Source: an uncultured Erysipelotrichaceae bacterium (GTDB lineage Bacteria > Bacillota_I > Bacilli_A > Erysipelotrichales > Erysipelotrichaceae). Taken from it: a stretch of DNA of 6,811 nucleotides. Both the position numbers and the translations under genes were made by a program. Under the pieces are notes generated by a model. It saw nothing but the letters and a program-made list of their open reading frames with translations. It did no database searches and was not told the DNA's origin. The DNA lies in NCBI GenBank assembly GCA_910586285.1, contig CAJUGR010000097.1:1-6811 (forward strand), read 5' to 3'. Below, in pieces: positions 1-6,685 of the stretch; position 1 is the stretch's first letter, and each line of letters begins with the position of its first letter.

Positions 1-1212
1 GAATTGTTGGATCAGTGGATGAAGCGATTAAATGAAATCAAAGGGGAATTATTATTTCTGGAAAAAACCTTTGAAGCGCGAAAATATGTTGTGGATATGG
101 GCGATCGCTATTCGATCAGCGGTTTTGCGGCAGCGGATGATGTAGAATATATCTGTTCGGTATTTGCGGATTTGCCCGGAATGGAAATGGAAGTGCGACC
201 CGCGCACAGTGATAAGCGCTTTGCTCCGCCAACCAAGTTGAAAAACGGTTGGTTTGCCCGCCCGTTTGCGATGTTTGTGGAGATGTATGGTTTACCCAAC
301 TATGAAGATATTGATCCAACGCCGTTTGTGGCATTCACATATACCTTATTGTTCGGCATGATGTTTGGTGATGTCGGGCAAGGATTGATATTGATCTTGG
401 TTGGTTATCTGGCGGCGAAACTGAAAGGTATGAAGTTAGGAGAGATCGGGATTCGCATCGGTATTTCCAGTACTTTGTTCGGCTTTGTGTACGGCTCGGT
501 ATTCGGTGATGAACATCTGTTGGATCCGCTCTATCAAAGTCTATTCCACCTAGAAGAAAAACCGATTGAGGTCATGGGCGGAGACTTCATTATGCCGTTG
601 TTAATCTGTGCGATTGCGATCGGTGCGGTGTTAATTTTATGCAGTATTGCCATTAATATGTATATTCAATGCAAACACAAGAATTGGGGCGAACTGTTGC
701 TGTCCCAAAACGGTGTCTGCGGAACGGTGTTCTATTTGGCATTGGTCGGCGGTGCCGCAGCACAGGTCGGCTTTGGCATTCCGGTATTCTCACGGATGTA
801 TGTGATCTGCTTGATTTTGATACCGTTGGTACTCATTTTCTTGAAAGAGCCGGTCGAACAACGCATGGAAGGAAAGAAGATGTTTCCGGATGGCTTCGGA
901 GCCTTTGCGACCCAGAGCTTCTTTGAATTATTTGAGGTCTGCTTATCCTTTATCACCAATACGATCTCATATTTGCGGGTCGGCGGCTTTGTATTGTCCC
1001 ATGCCGGTATGATGTTGGTAGTAACGCTGTTAATGGATATGACATCGGGTGCCGGCAGTATTGTCGTGGCGATCTTTGGTAATTTATTCGTCATGTGTCT
1101 GGAAGGTATGATTGTCGGCATTCAAGTATTGCGACTGGAATTCTACGAAATGTTCTCCCGTTACTTTAGTGGGGATGGCATTGCGTTTCAATCATTAAAA
1201 AATATTGAATAG
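1..1212 (+). CDS. ntpI: V-type ATPase subunit I (a-subunit homologue), 5' truncated
   Basis: Stator membrane subunit that forms the ion half-channels against the K ring. The reading frame is open from the first base, so the true start lies upstream. The 403 residues visible compare with a usual 620-670, so roughly 220-260 residues of the cytosolic N-terminal domain are missing. Numbering from the first codon, the end of the cytosolic domain is followed by the family signature PPTKLKN (76-82) and YGLPNYEDIDPTPF (96-109). About eight hydrophobic segments follow: near 110-122, 125-139, 151-169, 197-220, 238-258, 267-281, 313-351 (long, probably tilted) and 356-383. The motif SYLRVGGF contains Arg326, the expected equivalent of the essential channel arginine. 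A second conserved arginine, Arg378, lies in RLEFYEMFSRYF. The stop codon overlaps the ribosome binding site of K. The TTG at position 4 is an internal leucine, not a start. Family assignment is very secure. Confidence 0.96.
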   Translation, partial: ELLDQWMKRLNEIKGELLFLEKTFEARKYVVDMGDRYSISGFAAADDVEYICSVFADLPGMEMEVRPAHSDKRFAPPTKLKNGWFARPFAMFVEMYGLPNYEDIDPTPFVAFTYTLLFGMMFGDVGQGLILILVGYLAAKLKGMKLGEIGIRIGISSTLFGFVYGSVFGDEHLLDPLYQSLFHLEEKPIEVMGGDFIMPLLICAIAIGAVLILCSIAINMYIQCKHKNWGELLLSQNGVCGTVFYLALVGGAAAQVGFGIPVFSRMYVICLILIPLVLIFLKEPVEQRMEGKKMFPDGFGAFATQSFFELFEVCLSFITNTISYLRVGGFVLSHAGMMLVVTLLMDMTSGAGSIVVAIFGNLFVMCLEGMIVGIQVLRLEFYEMFSRYFSGDGIAFQSLKNIE

Positions 1213-1224
1213 GAGGAAATCATC

Positions 1225-1671
1225 ATGTTAAATTGGATCGAATTATTATTGCCCTTGTTTTTAATCGCTGTCATCAGCTTGCCTTTGGTTCGCGTTTTCC
1301 GCGGAAATGTAACGGCGAAAAGTGCCAAAATCCGTGTGGTAAGCCATATAGCGCTGTTTTTTCTGGTATTGGCCGGTGTATTGGTTTATAACATCAACGG
1401 TGTTACCGCTTTGGCTGCCGAAGGAGAAGTCGTAGATCAGATGAGCGGCTCATTGGCACAAGGTTTGGGCTTTATCGCAGCGGCACTCGCAACCGGACTT
1501 TCCGCATTGGGTGCCGGTATTGCGGTTGCGGCAGCGGCTCCGGCAGCGATCGGTGCTTTTTCCGAAAATGATAAGAACTTTGGTAAATCGCTGATCTTCG
1601 TTGCTTTGGGTGAAGGTGTTGCCATCTATGGTTTGATCATCTCCATCTTGATCATCATGATTAAATTATAG
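1225..1671 (+). CDS. ntpK: V-type ATPase subunit K, rotor-ring proteolipid
   Basis: Membrane proteolipid whose oligomer forms the rotating ion-carrying ring. It has 148 residues and four hydrophobic segments (about 5-22, 39-57, 77-110, 120-146). The second half is a clear c-type hairpin: a Gly/Ala-rich helix (GLSALGAGIAVAAAA, 91-105), a short polar loop (SENDKNFGK, 113-121), and a last helix with the ion-binding Glu130 in LGEGVAIYGL. The first half lacks the Gly-rich c-helix pattern and carries no membrane carboxylate. Its loop is strongly basic (R23, R26, K32, K35, R37), which places it in the cytoplasm and both ends outside. An AxA motif (A62-L63-A64) just after the second segment resembles a signal-peptidase site. 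The residue aligned with the Na+-binding glutamine of E. hirae NtpK appears to be Val101. The gene starts at ATG 1225, seven bases after AGGAGGA (1211-1217). Confidence 0.95.
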   Translation: MLNWIELLLPLFLIAVISLPLVRVFRGNVTAKSAKIRVVSHIALFFLVLAGVLVYNINGVTALAAEGEVVDQMSGSLAQGLGFIAAALATGLSALGAGIAVAAAAPAAIGAFSENDKNFGKSLIFVALGEGVAIYGLIISILIIMIKL

Positions 1672-1680
1672 GATGGACTC

Positions 1681-1989
1681 ATGAAATTCTTTGTACTCAG
1701 TGATAACATTGATACGCAAATGGGCATGCGCTTAGCCGGCATTGAAGGCAAAGTCATCCATGAGCGGGATGAAGTGCTTCAGGAACTGGAAACGGCGATG
1801 CATGATGAGGATATTGCGGTCATTTTCATGACGACCAAACTGATACAAACGTGTCCGGAAATTATATCGGAAATCAAATTGAAACAGCCAAAACCGCTGA
1901 TTGTGGAAATACCCGATCGGCATGGCTCCGCTAAAATCGGCGAAACGATTGATCGTTATGTCAGCGAGGCCGTCGGCGTAAAATTGTGA
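1681..1989 (+). CDS. V-type ATPase subunit F (NtpG-type rotor stalk subunit)
   Basis: Small soluble subunit that binds the central shaft subunit D and helps couple rotation to ATP turnover. It has 102 residues, the usual size for the family. Family marks seen are the opening strand MKFFVLSD, the segment GMRLAGIEGKV (15-25), the hydrophobic strand DIAVIFMTTKL (44-54), PLIVEIPDRHGS (72-83), and the ending YVSEAVGVKL (93-102). This is the Rossmann-like core plus C-terminal helix typical of subunit F. It starts 9 bases after the K stop codon, with AGGATGG (1670-1676) overlapping that stop as ribosome binding site. The symbol is left blank because the same protein is called ntpG in Enterococcus and atpF in other annotations, which invites confusion with the unrelated peripheral-stalk subunit. 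Confidence 0.93.
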   Translation: MKFFVLSDNIDTQMGMRLAGIEGKVIHERDEVLQELETAMHDEDIAVIFMTTKLIQTCPEIISEIKLKQPKPLIVEIPDRHGSAKIGETIDRYVSEAVGVKL

Positions 1990-2002
1990 GGTGTAGGCAA
2001 AG

Positions 2003-2590
2003 ATGACAAAAGAAGAATTGTTGGCGTGCTTCCGGAAAGAAATTACGGCGCGATCGGAAGCAGAAATTGCCCTCCTGCATCAGGAAATGGAACATACGCG
2101 CATACAAAGTGAATTGGAAATGAAGGGTGCGGCAGAGCAAAGGGCACAGCACCGGTATGAACAGGAAGCGGAGGAAATCCGTTCGGCGCATAGTATTGCG
2201 ATGAGCCGTTTAAAAGACAAGAACCATCAGCGTTTGATGAATGAGCGTGCTGCCTTGAGCGAGGAACTCTTTACGGAAGTAAAAGAGCGATTGCGCGCTT
2301 ATCGGGAAAGCGATGCCTATTTGGCAGATATGAAAGCAAAACTCAGCGCCTACGAAGCGTTTGGTGAAACGGCGGTTTTGCAATTAGGCAAGGCGGATGC
2401 GAACCGACTGAAAAACTGTCTGGCATGCTTACCGCAAGGAACGCAAGGGGAACTGTGTGAAGATATTCAGCTGGGCGGTTATCGGCTTGTCTTAGCGGAG
2501 CATGGTCGTATTATTGATGAAACATATGATAGTGCTTTTGTTCAGGCAAAGGCGTATTTTTTGGAACATTCCGGTTTAATTTTGGAATAA
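2003..2590 (+). CDS. ntpE: V-type ATPase subunit E, peripheral stalk
   Basis: Stator stalk subunit that links the A3B3 head to subunit I. It has 195 residues, within the family range. The first ~110 residues are highly charged and rich in Glu, Lys, Arg, Gln and Ala with heptad-like spacing, as expected for the long helix that pairs with a G/H-type partner. The C-terminal ~85 residues form the globular head-binding domain. This is recognised by IQLGGYRLVLAEHGRIIDET (153-172), which matches the family pattern of a Gly-Gly turn followed by a 'D-x-T-x-x-x' segment, here DETYDSAF. The first half is low-complexity and not diagnostic by itself, so the call rests on this C-terminal motif, the length and the operon position. 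The start is ATG 2003, with GAGGTG (1988-1993) nine bases upstream overlapping the F stop. No gene for the expected G/H partner lies in the window. Confidence 0.9.
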   Translation: MTKEELLACFRKEITARSEAEIALLHQEMEHTRIQSELEMKGAAEQRAQHRYEQEAEEIRSAHSIAMSRLKDKNHQRLMNERAALSEELFTEVKERLRAYRESDAYLADMKAKLSAYEAFGETAVLQLGKADANRLKNCLACLPQGTQGELCEDIQLGGYRLVLAEHGRIIDETYDSAFVQAKAYFLEHSGLILE

Positions 2591-2637
2591 AGTTGAACCA
2601 TTCTCTCAGTCAGGAAACAGGATGACGGAGAAACGAA

Positions 2638-2665
2638 CAATAATTCATTGTAAAGGGAATTATTG
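2638..2665 (+). repeat. Perfect 9-bp inverted repeat (hairpin) in the E-A gap
   Basis: The arms are CAATAATTC (2638-2646) and GAATTATTG (2657-2665), separated by a 10-base loop (2647-2656). The stem has two G-C/C-G pairs at its ends and is otherwise A-T, so it is modest in strength. No T-run follows, so it is not an intrinsic terminator. It sits in the only sizeable gap inside the operon, ending 20 bases before the ribosome binding site of subunit A. A role as a processing or stability element separating I-K-F-E from A-B-D is an inference. Confidence 0.55.
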
Positions 2666-2685
2666 GATACACCAACAAGACTTGC

Positions 2686-2692
2686 GAGGTGA
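2686..2692 (+). promoter_or_regulatory. Ribosome binding site deciding the GTG start of subunit A
   Basis: GAGGTGA lies four bases before GTG 2697, or seven counted from its AGG core. Starting there gives MSENVIDSINGPVV, which matches the usual subunit A opening of a short N-terminus running straight into the β-barrel strand with 'INGPVV'. The rival in-frame ATG at 2622 adds 25 residues that do not look like any part of the family and would translate both the hairpin and this binding site. Confidence 0.8.
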
Positions 2693-2696
2693 AAAT

Positions 2697-4448
2697 GTGA
2701 GTGAAAATGTAATTGATTCCATTAACGGCCCGGTGGTGACCGTCAAAAATAGTACTGCCTTTTCCATGTTGGAAATGGTTTATGTCGGTGAACGACGCTT
2801 GATGGGTGAAGTAATTTCTATGAGTCGCGATGCGACTGTGATTCAAGTATACGAATCCACTACGAGATTAAAGCCGGGAGAGCCGGTATATCCTAGCGGA
2901 CAGCCGATTCAAGTCACATTGGGGCCGGGAATTTTACGGAATATTTTTGACGGCATTGAACGACCCTTACAGGCGATTGCTAAGCAAAGCGGAGCGTTTA
3001 TCGCTACCGGAAGTGCGGTAGCGCCGTTAGATGAGGAAGCATATTGGCAGGTGAGCATCACGGTTAAGGTCGGTGATCATGTAAACGGCGGCCAAATTTA
3101 TGCGACATTGCCGGAGACTGAACTGATTGAGCATCGTTTGATGGTTCCTCCTCATCTGGATGGAGATGTTGTATGGTGCGCGGAAAACGGCAGCTATCGG
3201 CTTCATGATGAAATTGTCCGTTTAAAACTGACAACCGGTGAAACAATGGCATTGACCTTGTGCCAGAAATGGCCGATCAAAACTGCACGACCGGTCAAAG
3301 AACGGCTTCCGATCAGTATTCCTTTGGTCACCGGACAACGGATTTTTGATACGCTGTTTCCGATTGCCAAAGGCGGTACAGCTGCCATTCCGGGCGGTTT
3401 TGGTACCGGGAAGACAATGACGCAGCATCAGTTAGCGAAGTGGTGTGATGCGGATATTATCGTTTATGTCGGCTGCGGTGAGCGTGGAAATGAAATGACG
3501 CAGGTACTCGAGGAATTTTCCGAACTGATCGATCCCAAGTCACAACGACCGTTAACCGATCGTACCGTATTAATTGCCAATACCTCTAATATGCCGGTGG
3601 CGGCGCGTGAAGCCAGTATTTATACCGGTTTAACCTTGGCTGAGTATTATCGTGATATGGGATATCATGTGGCGATCATGGCCGATTCTACTTCACGTTG
3701 GGCTGAGGCATTGCGCGAGATCAGCGGACGTTTAGAAGAAATGCCGGCAGAAGAGGGCTTTCCGGCGTATCTGCCGTCTCGTATCTCTCAGTTCTATGAA
3801 CGAGCAGGATATATGAAAACATTAAACGGTGCAACCGGTTCGGTATCCATCATCGGTGCGGTATCCCCACAAGGGGCGGATTTCAGTGAACCGGTAACTC
3901 AGAATACCAAACGCTTTGTGCGCTGTTTCTGGGCATTGGATAAACAGTTGGCATACGCGAGACATTACTTTGCGATCAACTGGAACGAATCTTATTCCGA
4001 ATATGTAAACGATTTAAGCCGCTGGTATCACCATCATGTAGATCCCCGCTTTATGAGCGACCGCCAACAGATTATGGCTTTGTTGGCAGAGGAAACGAAA
4101 CTGATGGAAATCGTCAAATTGATCGGCAGTGACGTATTGCCGGATGATCAAAAATTGGTCATTGAAATCAGTAAAGTGATTCGTGTCGGTTATTTACAAC
4201 AAAATGCTTTCCATAGTGAAGATACGTATGTACCGTTGTTAAAACAGTTGAAAATGATGGATGTGATCTTATATCTGTATGAACAATGTAAAGGGGTTAT
4301 CCAAGAAGGAAAACCGCTCAGTTTGGTTTTAAAAACCGGTATTTTTGATAAGGTCGTAAAGATGAAATATGATGTACCCAATCATGATTTGGCGTTACTG
4401 GATACGTATATGTCAATGATTGATGAGGCATTGGATACAATCGCATAA
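2697..4448 (+). CDS. ntpA: V-type ATPase catalytic subunit A
   Basis: Catalytic nucleotide-binding subunit of the A3B3 head. From GTG 2697 it is 583 residues, normal for the family (about 580-600). An N-terminal β-barrel (to about 75) carries INGPVV and LKPGEPVYPSGQP. It is followed by the A-specific non-homologous insertion (about 110-190), which separates subunit A from B and from F-type β. The Walker A loop is GGFGTGKT (233-240, Lys239), where many bacterial and archaeal homologues have GPFGxGKT. The catalytic glutamate is Glu262 in GCGERGNE. The Walker B strand VAIMADSTSRWAEALRE has Asp330. A helical C-terminal domain follows, and all key catalytic residues are present. The alternative ATG 2622 would give 608 residues; it has a possible AGGA (2612-2615) but is judged less likely. 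No intein is seen. The B gene follows after 17 bases. Confidence 0.97.
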   Translation: MSENVIDSINGPVVTVKNSTAFSMLEMVYVGERRLMGEVISMSRDATVIQVYESTTRLKPGEPVYPSGQPIQVTLGPGILRNIFDGIERPLQAIAKQSGAFIATGSAVAPLDEEAYWQVSITVKVGDHVNGGQIYATLPETELIEHRLMVPPHLDGDVVWCAENGSYRLHDEIVRLKLTTGETMALTLCQKWPIKTARPVKERLPISIPLVTGQRIFDTLFPIAKGGTAAIPGGFGTGKTMTQHQLAKWCDADIIVYVGCGERGNEMTQVLEEFSELIDPKSQRPLTDRTVLIANTSNMPVAAREASIYTGLTLAEYYRDMGYHVAIMADSTSRWAEALREISGRLEEMPAEEGFPAYLPSRISQFYERAGYMKTLNGATGSVSIIGAVSPQGADFSEPVTQNTKRFVRCFWALDKQLAYARHYFAINWNESYSEYVNDLSRWYHHHVDPRFMSDRQQIMALLAEETKLMEIVKLIGSDVLPDDQKLVIEISKVIRVGYLQQNAFHSEDTYVPLLKQLKMMDVILYLYEQCKGVIQEGKPLSLVLKTGIFDKVVKMKYDVPNHDLALLDTYMSMIDEALDTIA

Positions 4449-4450
4449 CG

Positions 4451-4459
4451 AAAGGAGGA
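4451..4459 (+). promoter_or_regulatory. Near-perfect ribosome binding site of subunit B
   Basis: AAAGGAGGA matches the full anti-Shine-Dalgarno complement except its last base and lies six bases before the GTG start at 4466. It is the strongest ribosome binding site in the window and fixes the start: no in-frame ATG is close by, and GTG begins the family-typical MGIQYLGLSEINGPL. A strong site paired with a GTG codon may balance B output against A. Confidence 0.88.
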
Positions 4460-4465
4460 ATTCCT

Positions 4466-5908
4466 GTGGGCATTCAATATCTGGGTTTAAGTGAGATTAA
4501 CGGACCGCTGATCGTTTTGGACGATGTCGATGATGTCGCTTATGAAGAAATGGTCGAAATTCATTTGCATAACGGGGAACAGCGTTTGGGACGCGTTGTC
4601 CAGCTGGAAGGAAAAAAAGCGGTGGTACAGGTTTTTGAAGGAACCAACGGAATGTCATTAACCAATACGCGAACCAAGTTCAGCGGTCATCCGATGGAAT
4701 TGCCGCTGTCCAAAGAATTATTGGGTCGGGTGTTTAACGGCTCGGGTCGTCCAATTGACGGCTTGGGCGAAATTTATGCCGAGAAGAAAGCAGATATTAA
4801 CGGACATCCCTTGAATCCGGTTTCCCGTGTTTATCCGCGTAATTATATCAATACCGGAATTTCCAGTATCGATGCGCTGATGACCTTGATTCGCGGCCAG
4901 AAGCTGCCGATTTTTTCCGGATCGGGTATGCCGCATAATGAATTGGCGGTCCAACTGGTAAAACAAGCGAAAATTTCGGAAGGCGATGGTAAAAATTTCG
5001 GTATAGTCTTTGCGGCAATGGGCGTAAAAAACGATGTGGCAGATTACTTCCGGCGTTCCTTTGAAGAAGCCGGAGTGATGGATAAAGTCGTGATGTTCAT
5101 TAATTTAAGCAATGATCCGATCATTGAGCGAACCTTAACTCCGCGCTGTGCCTTAACGGCAGCGGAATATTTGGCGTATGAACATGATATGCACATTTTG
5201 GTCATTTTGACCGATATCACTTCTTATTGTGAAGCGCTGCGAGAATTTTCCAGCAGTAAAGGAGAGATTCCGGGACGAAAGGGTTACCCCGGCTACTTGT
5301 ATTCGGATTTGGCTTCTTTATATGAGCGTGCCGGCATTATTCAAGACGCTAAAGGAAGTGTCACCCAAATTCCGATTTTAACGATGCCTAATGACGATAT
5401 CACGCATCCGATTCCCGACTTAACCGGTTATATTACCGAAGGTCAAATCGTATTGGATCGCGGTTTGAATCAGATGGGCGTATATCCGCCGGTCGGTATT
5501 CTTCCATCTTTGTCCCGTTTGATGAAAGACGGCATCGGTGAAGGTTATACACGAAAAGATCATTCTGCGTTGAACAATCAGTTGTTTGCATCGTATGCGA
5601 AAGTGCAGGATGCCCGTTCCTTGGCCTCGGTTATCGGTGAGGATGAATTAAGTGAAACGGATAAGCAATATATGGCGTTTGGAAAGCTGTTTGAAGAACA
5701 TTTCTTAAATCAGGGTTTCCATGTCGATCGCAGTATCATCGAAACTTTGGATTTGGGATGGGCATTATTATCCATCTTACCGAAGGCAGAATTGGATCGG
5801 GTTGACGATGAGGTGCTGAAAGAACACTATGATCATGAAGCGGCGCTTCAACAATTCCGCATTCAGCCCAAACCGATTATTAAAGAATTGGCAGCGGCAG
5901 GTGAATAG
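4466..5908 (+). CDS. ntpB: V-type ATPase regulatory subunit B
   Basis: Non-catalytic nucleotide-site subunit that alternates with A in the hexameric head. It has 480 residues, slightly longer than the common ~460, with the extra length in the C-terminal tail. The N-terminal barrel has INGPLIVLDDV and GRVVQLEG. The degenerate P-loop is SGSGMPHNELAVQ (151-163), the hallmark of B subunits that lack the Walker lysine. A further signature is PPVGILPSLSRLMKDGIGEG, in which Arg351 is the expected arginine finger reaching into the neighbouring catalytic site of A, followed by YTRKDHS. It uses a GTG start behind a very strong ribosome binding site and lies 17 bases after A. Its 3' end carries the ribosome binding site of D, so B and D translation are probably coupled. 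The call is very secure. Confidence 0.97.
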   Translation: MGIQYLGLSEINGPLIVLDDVDDVAYEEMVEIHLHNGEQRLGRVVQLEGKKAVVQVFEGTNGMSLTNTRTKFSGHPMELPLSKELLGRVFNGSGRPIDGLGEIYAEKKADINGHPLNPVSRVYPRNYINTGISSIDALMTLIRGQKLPIFSGSGMPHNELAVQLVKQAKISEGDGKNFGIVFAAMGVKNDVADYFRRSFEEAGVMDKVVMFINLSNDPIIERTLTPRCALTAAEYLAYEHDMHILVILTDITSYCEALREFSSSKGEIPGRKGYPGYLYSDLASLYERAGIIQDAKGSVTQIPILTMPNDDITHPIPDLTGYITEGQIVLDRGLNQMGVYPPVGILPSLSRLMKDGIGEGYTRKDHSALNNQLFASYAKVQDARSLASVIGEDELSETDKQYMAFGKLFEEHFLNQGFHVDRSIIETLDLGWALLSILPKAELDRVDDEVLKEHYDHEAALQQFRIQPKPIIKELAAAGE

Positions 5909-5910
5909 TC

Positions 5911-6543
5911 ATGGCAGCGAATCAGGTTTTTCCGACCAAGGGTAATTTAATTGCGCTGAAAAAGTCTCATGCATTGGCCAAGACCGGTTATGAACTGATG
6001 GATCGCAAGCGTAATATTTTGACCCGAGAAATGATGAGTCTGTTGGATGATGTACGCTTATTGCGTGATGAGATTACTATGGCCTATCAGCGAGCCTATT
6101 TTGCGCTCCAGCAGGCCAATATGAGTTTGGGTGTTATCAGTGATATTGTGGAGGCAGTACCGATTGATACCGGTATTCATGTTACCTATCGCAGTGTCAT
6201 GGGGGTGGAAATCCCCAAGCTGATTTATGATAAAGAGGCTTGTGAACTGACCTATGGACTGGCTCGCGGTAATTCCAAATTGGATTATGCGTATCGTTGT
6301 TTTCATCAAGTGAAAGAGTTGAGTGTGACGCTAGCGGAAGTGGAGAATGCTTTATATCGGTTGGCCAATGCGATTCGCAAATCCCAAAAGCGTGCCAATG
6401 CACTGAAAAATATTGTGATTCCGGAATTTGAGTACAATATCAAATGGATTGCGGAAGCCTTGGAAGAAAAGGAGCGCGAGGAATTCTCACGCCATAAGGT
6501 GATCAAGAAAAAGAAGGATCAAAAGCAGGCAATCGGGTCATAA
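5911..6543 (+). CDS. ntpD: V-type ATPase subunit D, central shaft
   Basis: Rotor shaft subunit, the coiled-coil axle inside A3B3 (functional analogue of F-type γ). It has 210 residues, typical for the family. The N-terminal helix has the family pattern FPTKGNLIALKKSHALAK (7-24) followed by GYELMDRKRNIL (27-38). The C-terminal helix has KRANALKNIVIPEFEYNI and then ALEEKEREEFSRHKVIKKKK, matching the conserved 'NALE..viP' and 'EE.ERE.f.RlK' segments, and ends in a lysine-rich tail. The middle (about 75-125) is the short globular part. The start ATG 5911 is two bases after the B stop, with AGGTGA (5899-5904) inside the end of B, indicating translational coupling. It is the last gene of the operon and is followed by a terminator. 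Confidence 0.96.
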   Translation: MAANQVFPTKGNLIALKKSHALAKTGYELMDRKRNILTREMMSLLDDVRLLRDEITMAYQRAYFALQQANMSLGVISDIVEAVPIDTGIHVTYRSVMGVEIPKLIYDKEACELTYGLARGNSKLDYAYRCFHQVKELSVTLAEVENALYRLANAIRKSQKRANALKNIVIPEFEYNIKWIAEALEEKEREEFSRHKVIKKKKDQKQAIGS

Positions 6544-6565
6544 AGATCGTTGGGAATCCATTCGT

Positions 6566-6603
6566 AGCAATGTCGTGGGTAAGTAGGCGATGTTGCTTTT
6601 TTT
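6566..6603 (+). terminator. Rho-independent terminator of the V-ATPase operon
   Basis: The arms AGCAATGTCG (6566-6575) and CGATGTTGCT (6588-6597) form a 10-bp stem with two G-U wobbles and a 12-base loop. A run of seven T follows (6597-6603). It lies 23 bases after the subunit D stop codon. There is no A-run on the other side, so it works only in the operon direction. It shows that D ends the operon and that the tRNA gene is a separate unit. Confidence 0.88.
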
Positions 6604-6640
6604 GTGATGGGAATAAGTATTTGGCAGGGATAGGACACTG

Positions 6641-6685
6641 ATGAAAATCGCGTGATTTCATTTTCATTTTAGGAAAATATGAAAA
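6641..6685. repeat. Three alternating inverted-repeat arms in the spacer
   Basis: ATGAAAAT (6641-6648), ATTTTCAT (6660-6667) and ATGAAAA (6679-6685) are spaced 19 bases apart. The middle arm can pair with either flank, giving two mutually exclusive weak hairpins with 11-base loops. The sequence is AT-rich and the stems are weak, so chance is possible. It sits between the operon terminator and the tRNA promoter. Confidence 0.35.

Noticed and set aside
669..926. An 85-residue + strand open frame in another phase inside subunit I
   Set aside because: It overlaps the membrane domain of subunit I, and its sequence is rich in Arg/Cys/Leu with no domain pattern, typical of a shadow frame.
732..1121. 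A 129-residue open frame on the minus strand inside subunit I
   Set aside because: It lies wholly inside a strongly recognised gene, has no convincing ribosome binding site or family resemblance, and is explained by the codon pattern of the + strand gene.
2638..2665. An intrinsic terminator between E and A
   Set aside because: The hairpin is AT-rich and not followed by a T-run. The bases after it are GATACACCAAC, so it cannot act as a standard terminator.
2622..2696. The 25-codon in-frame extension as a genuine N-terminal domain of subunit A
   Set aside because: It resembles no known part of the family, contains the ribosome binding site of the better GTG start, and spans a hairpin. It is kept only as a question in the findings.
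2591..2697. A promoter inside the E-A gap
   Set aside because: A TTGAAC (2593-2598) is present, but no -10-like hexamer lies 15-19 bases downstream of it or of other -35-like words in the gap.
3393..3416. An intein or insertion at the Walker A loop of subunit A
   Set aside because: V-type A subunits can carry inteins at this site, but the loop GGFGTGKT is continuous and the total length is normal.
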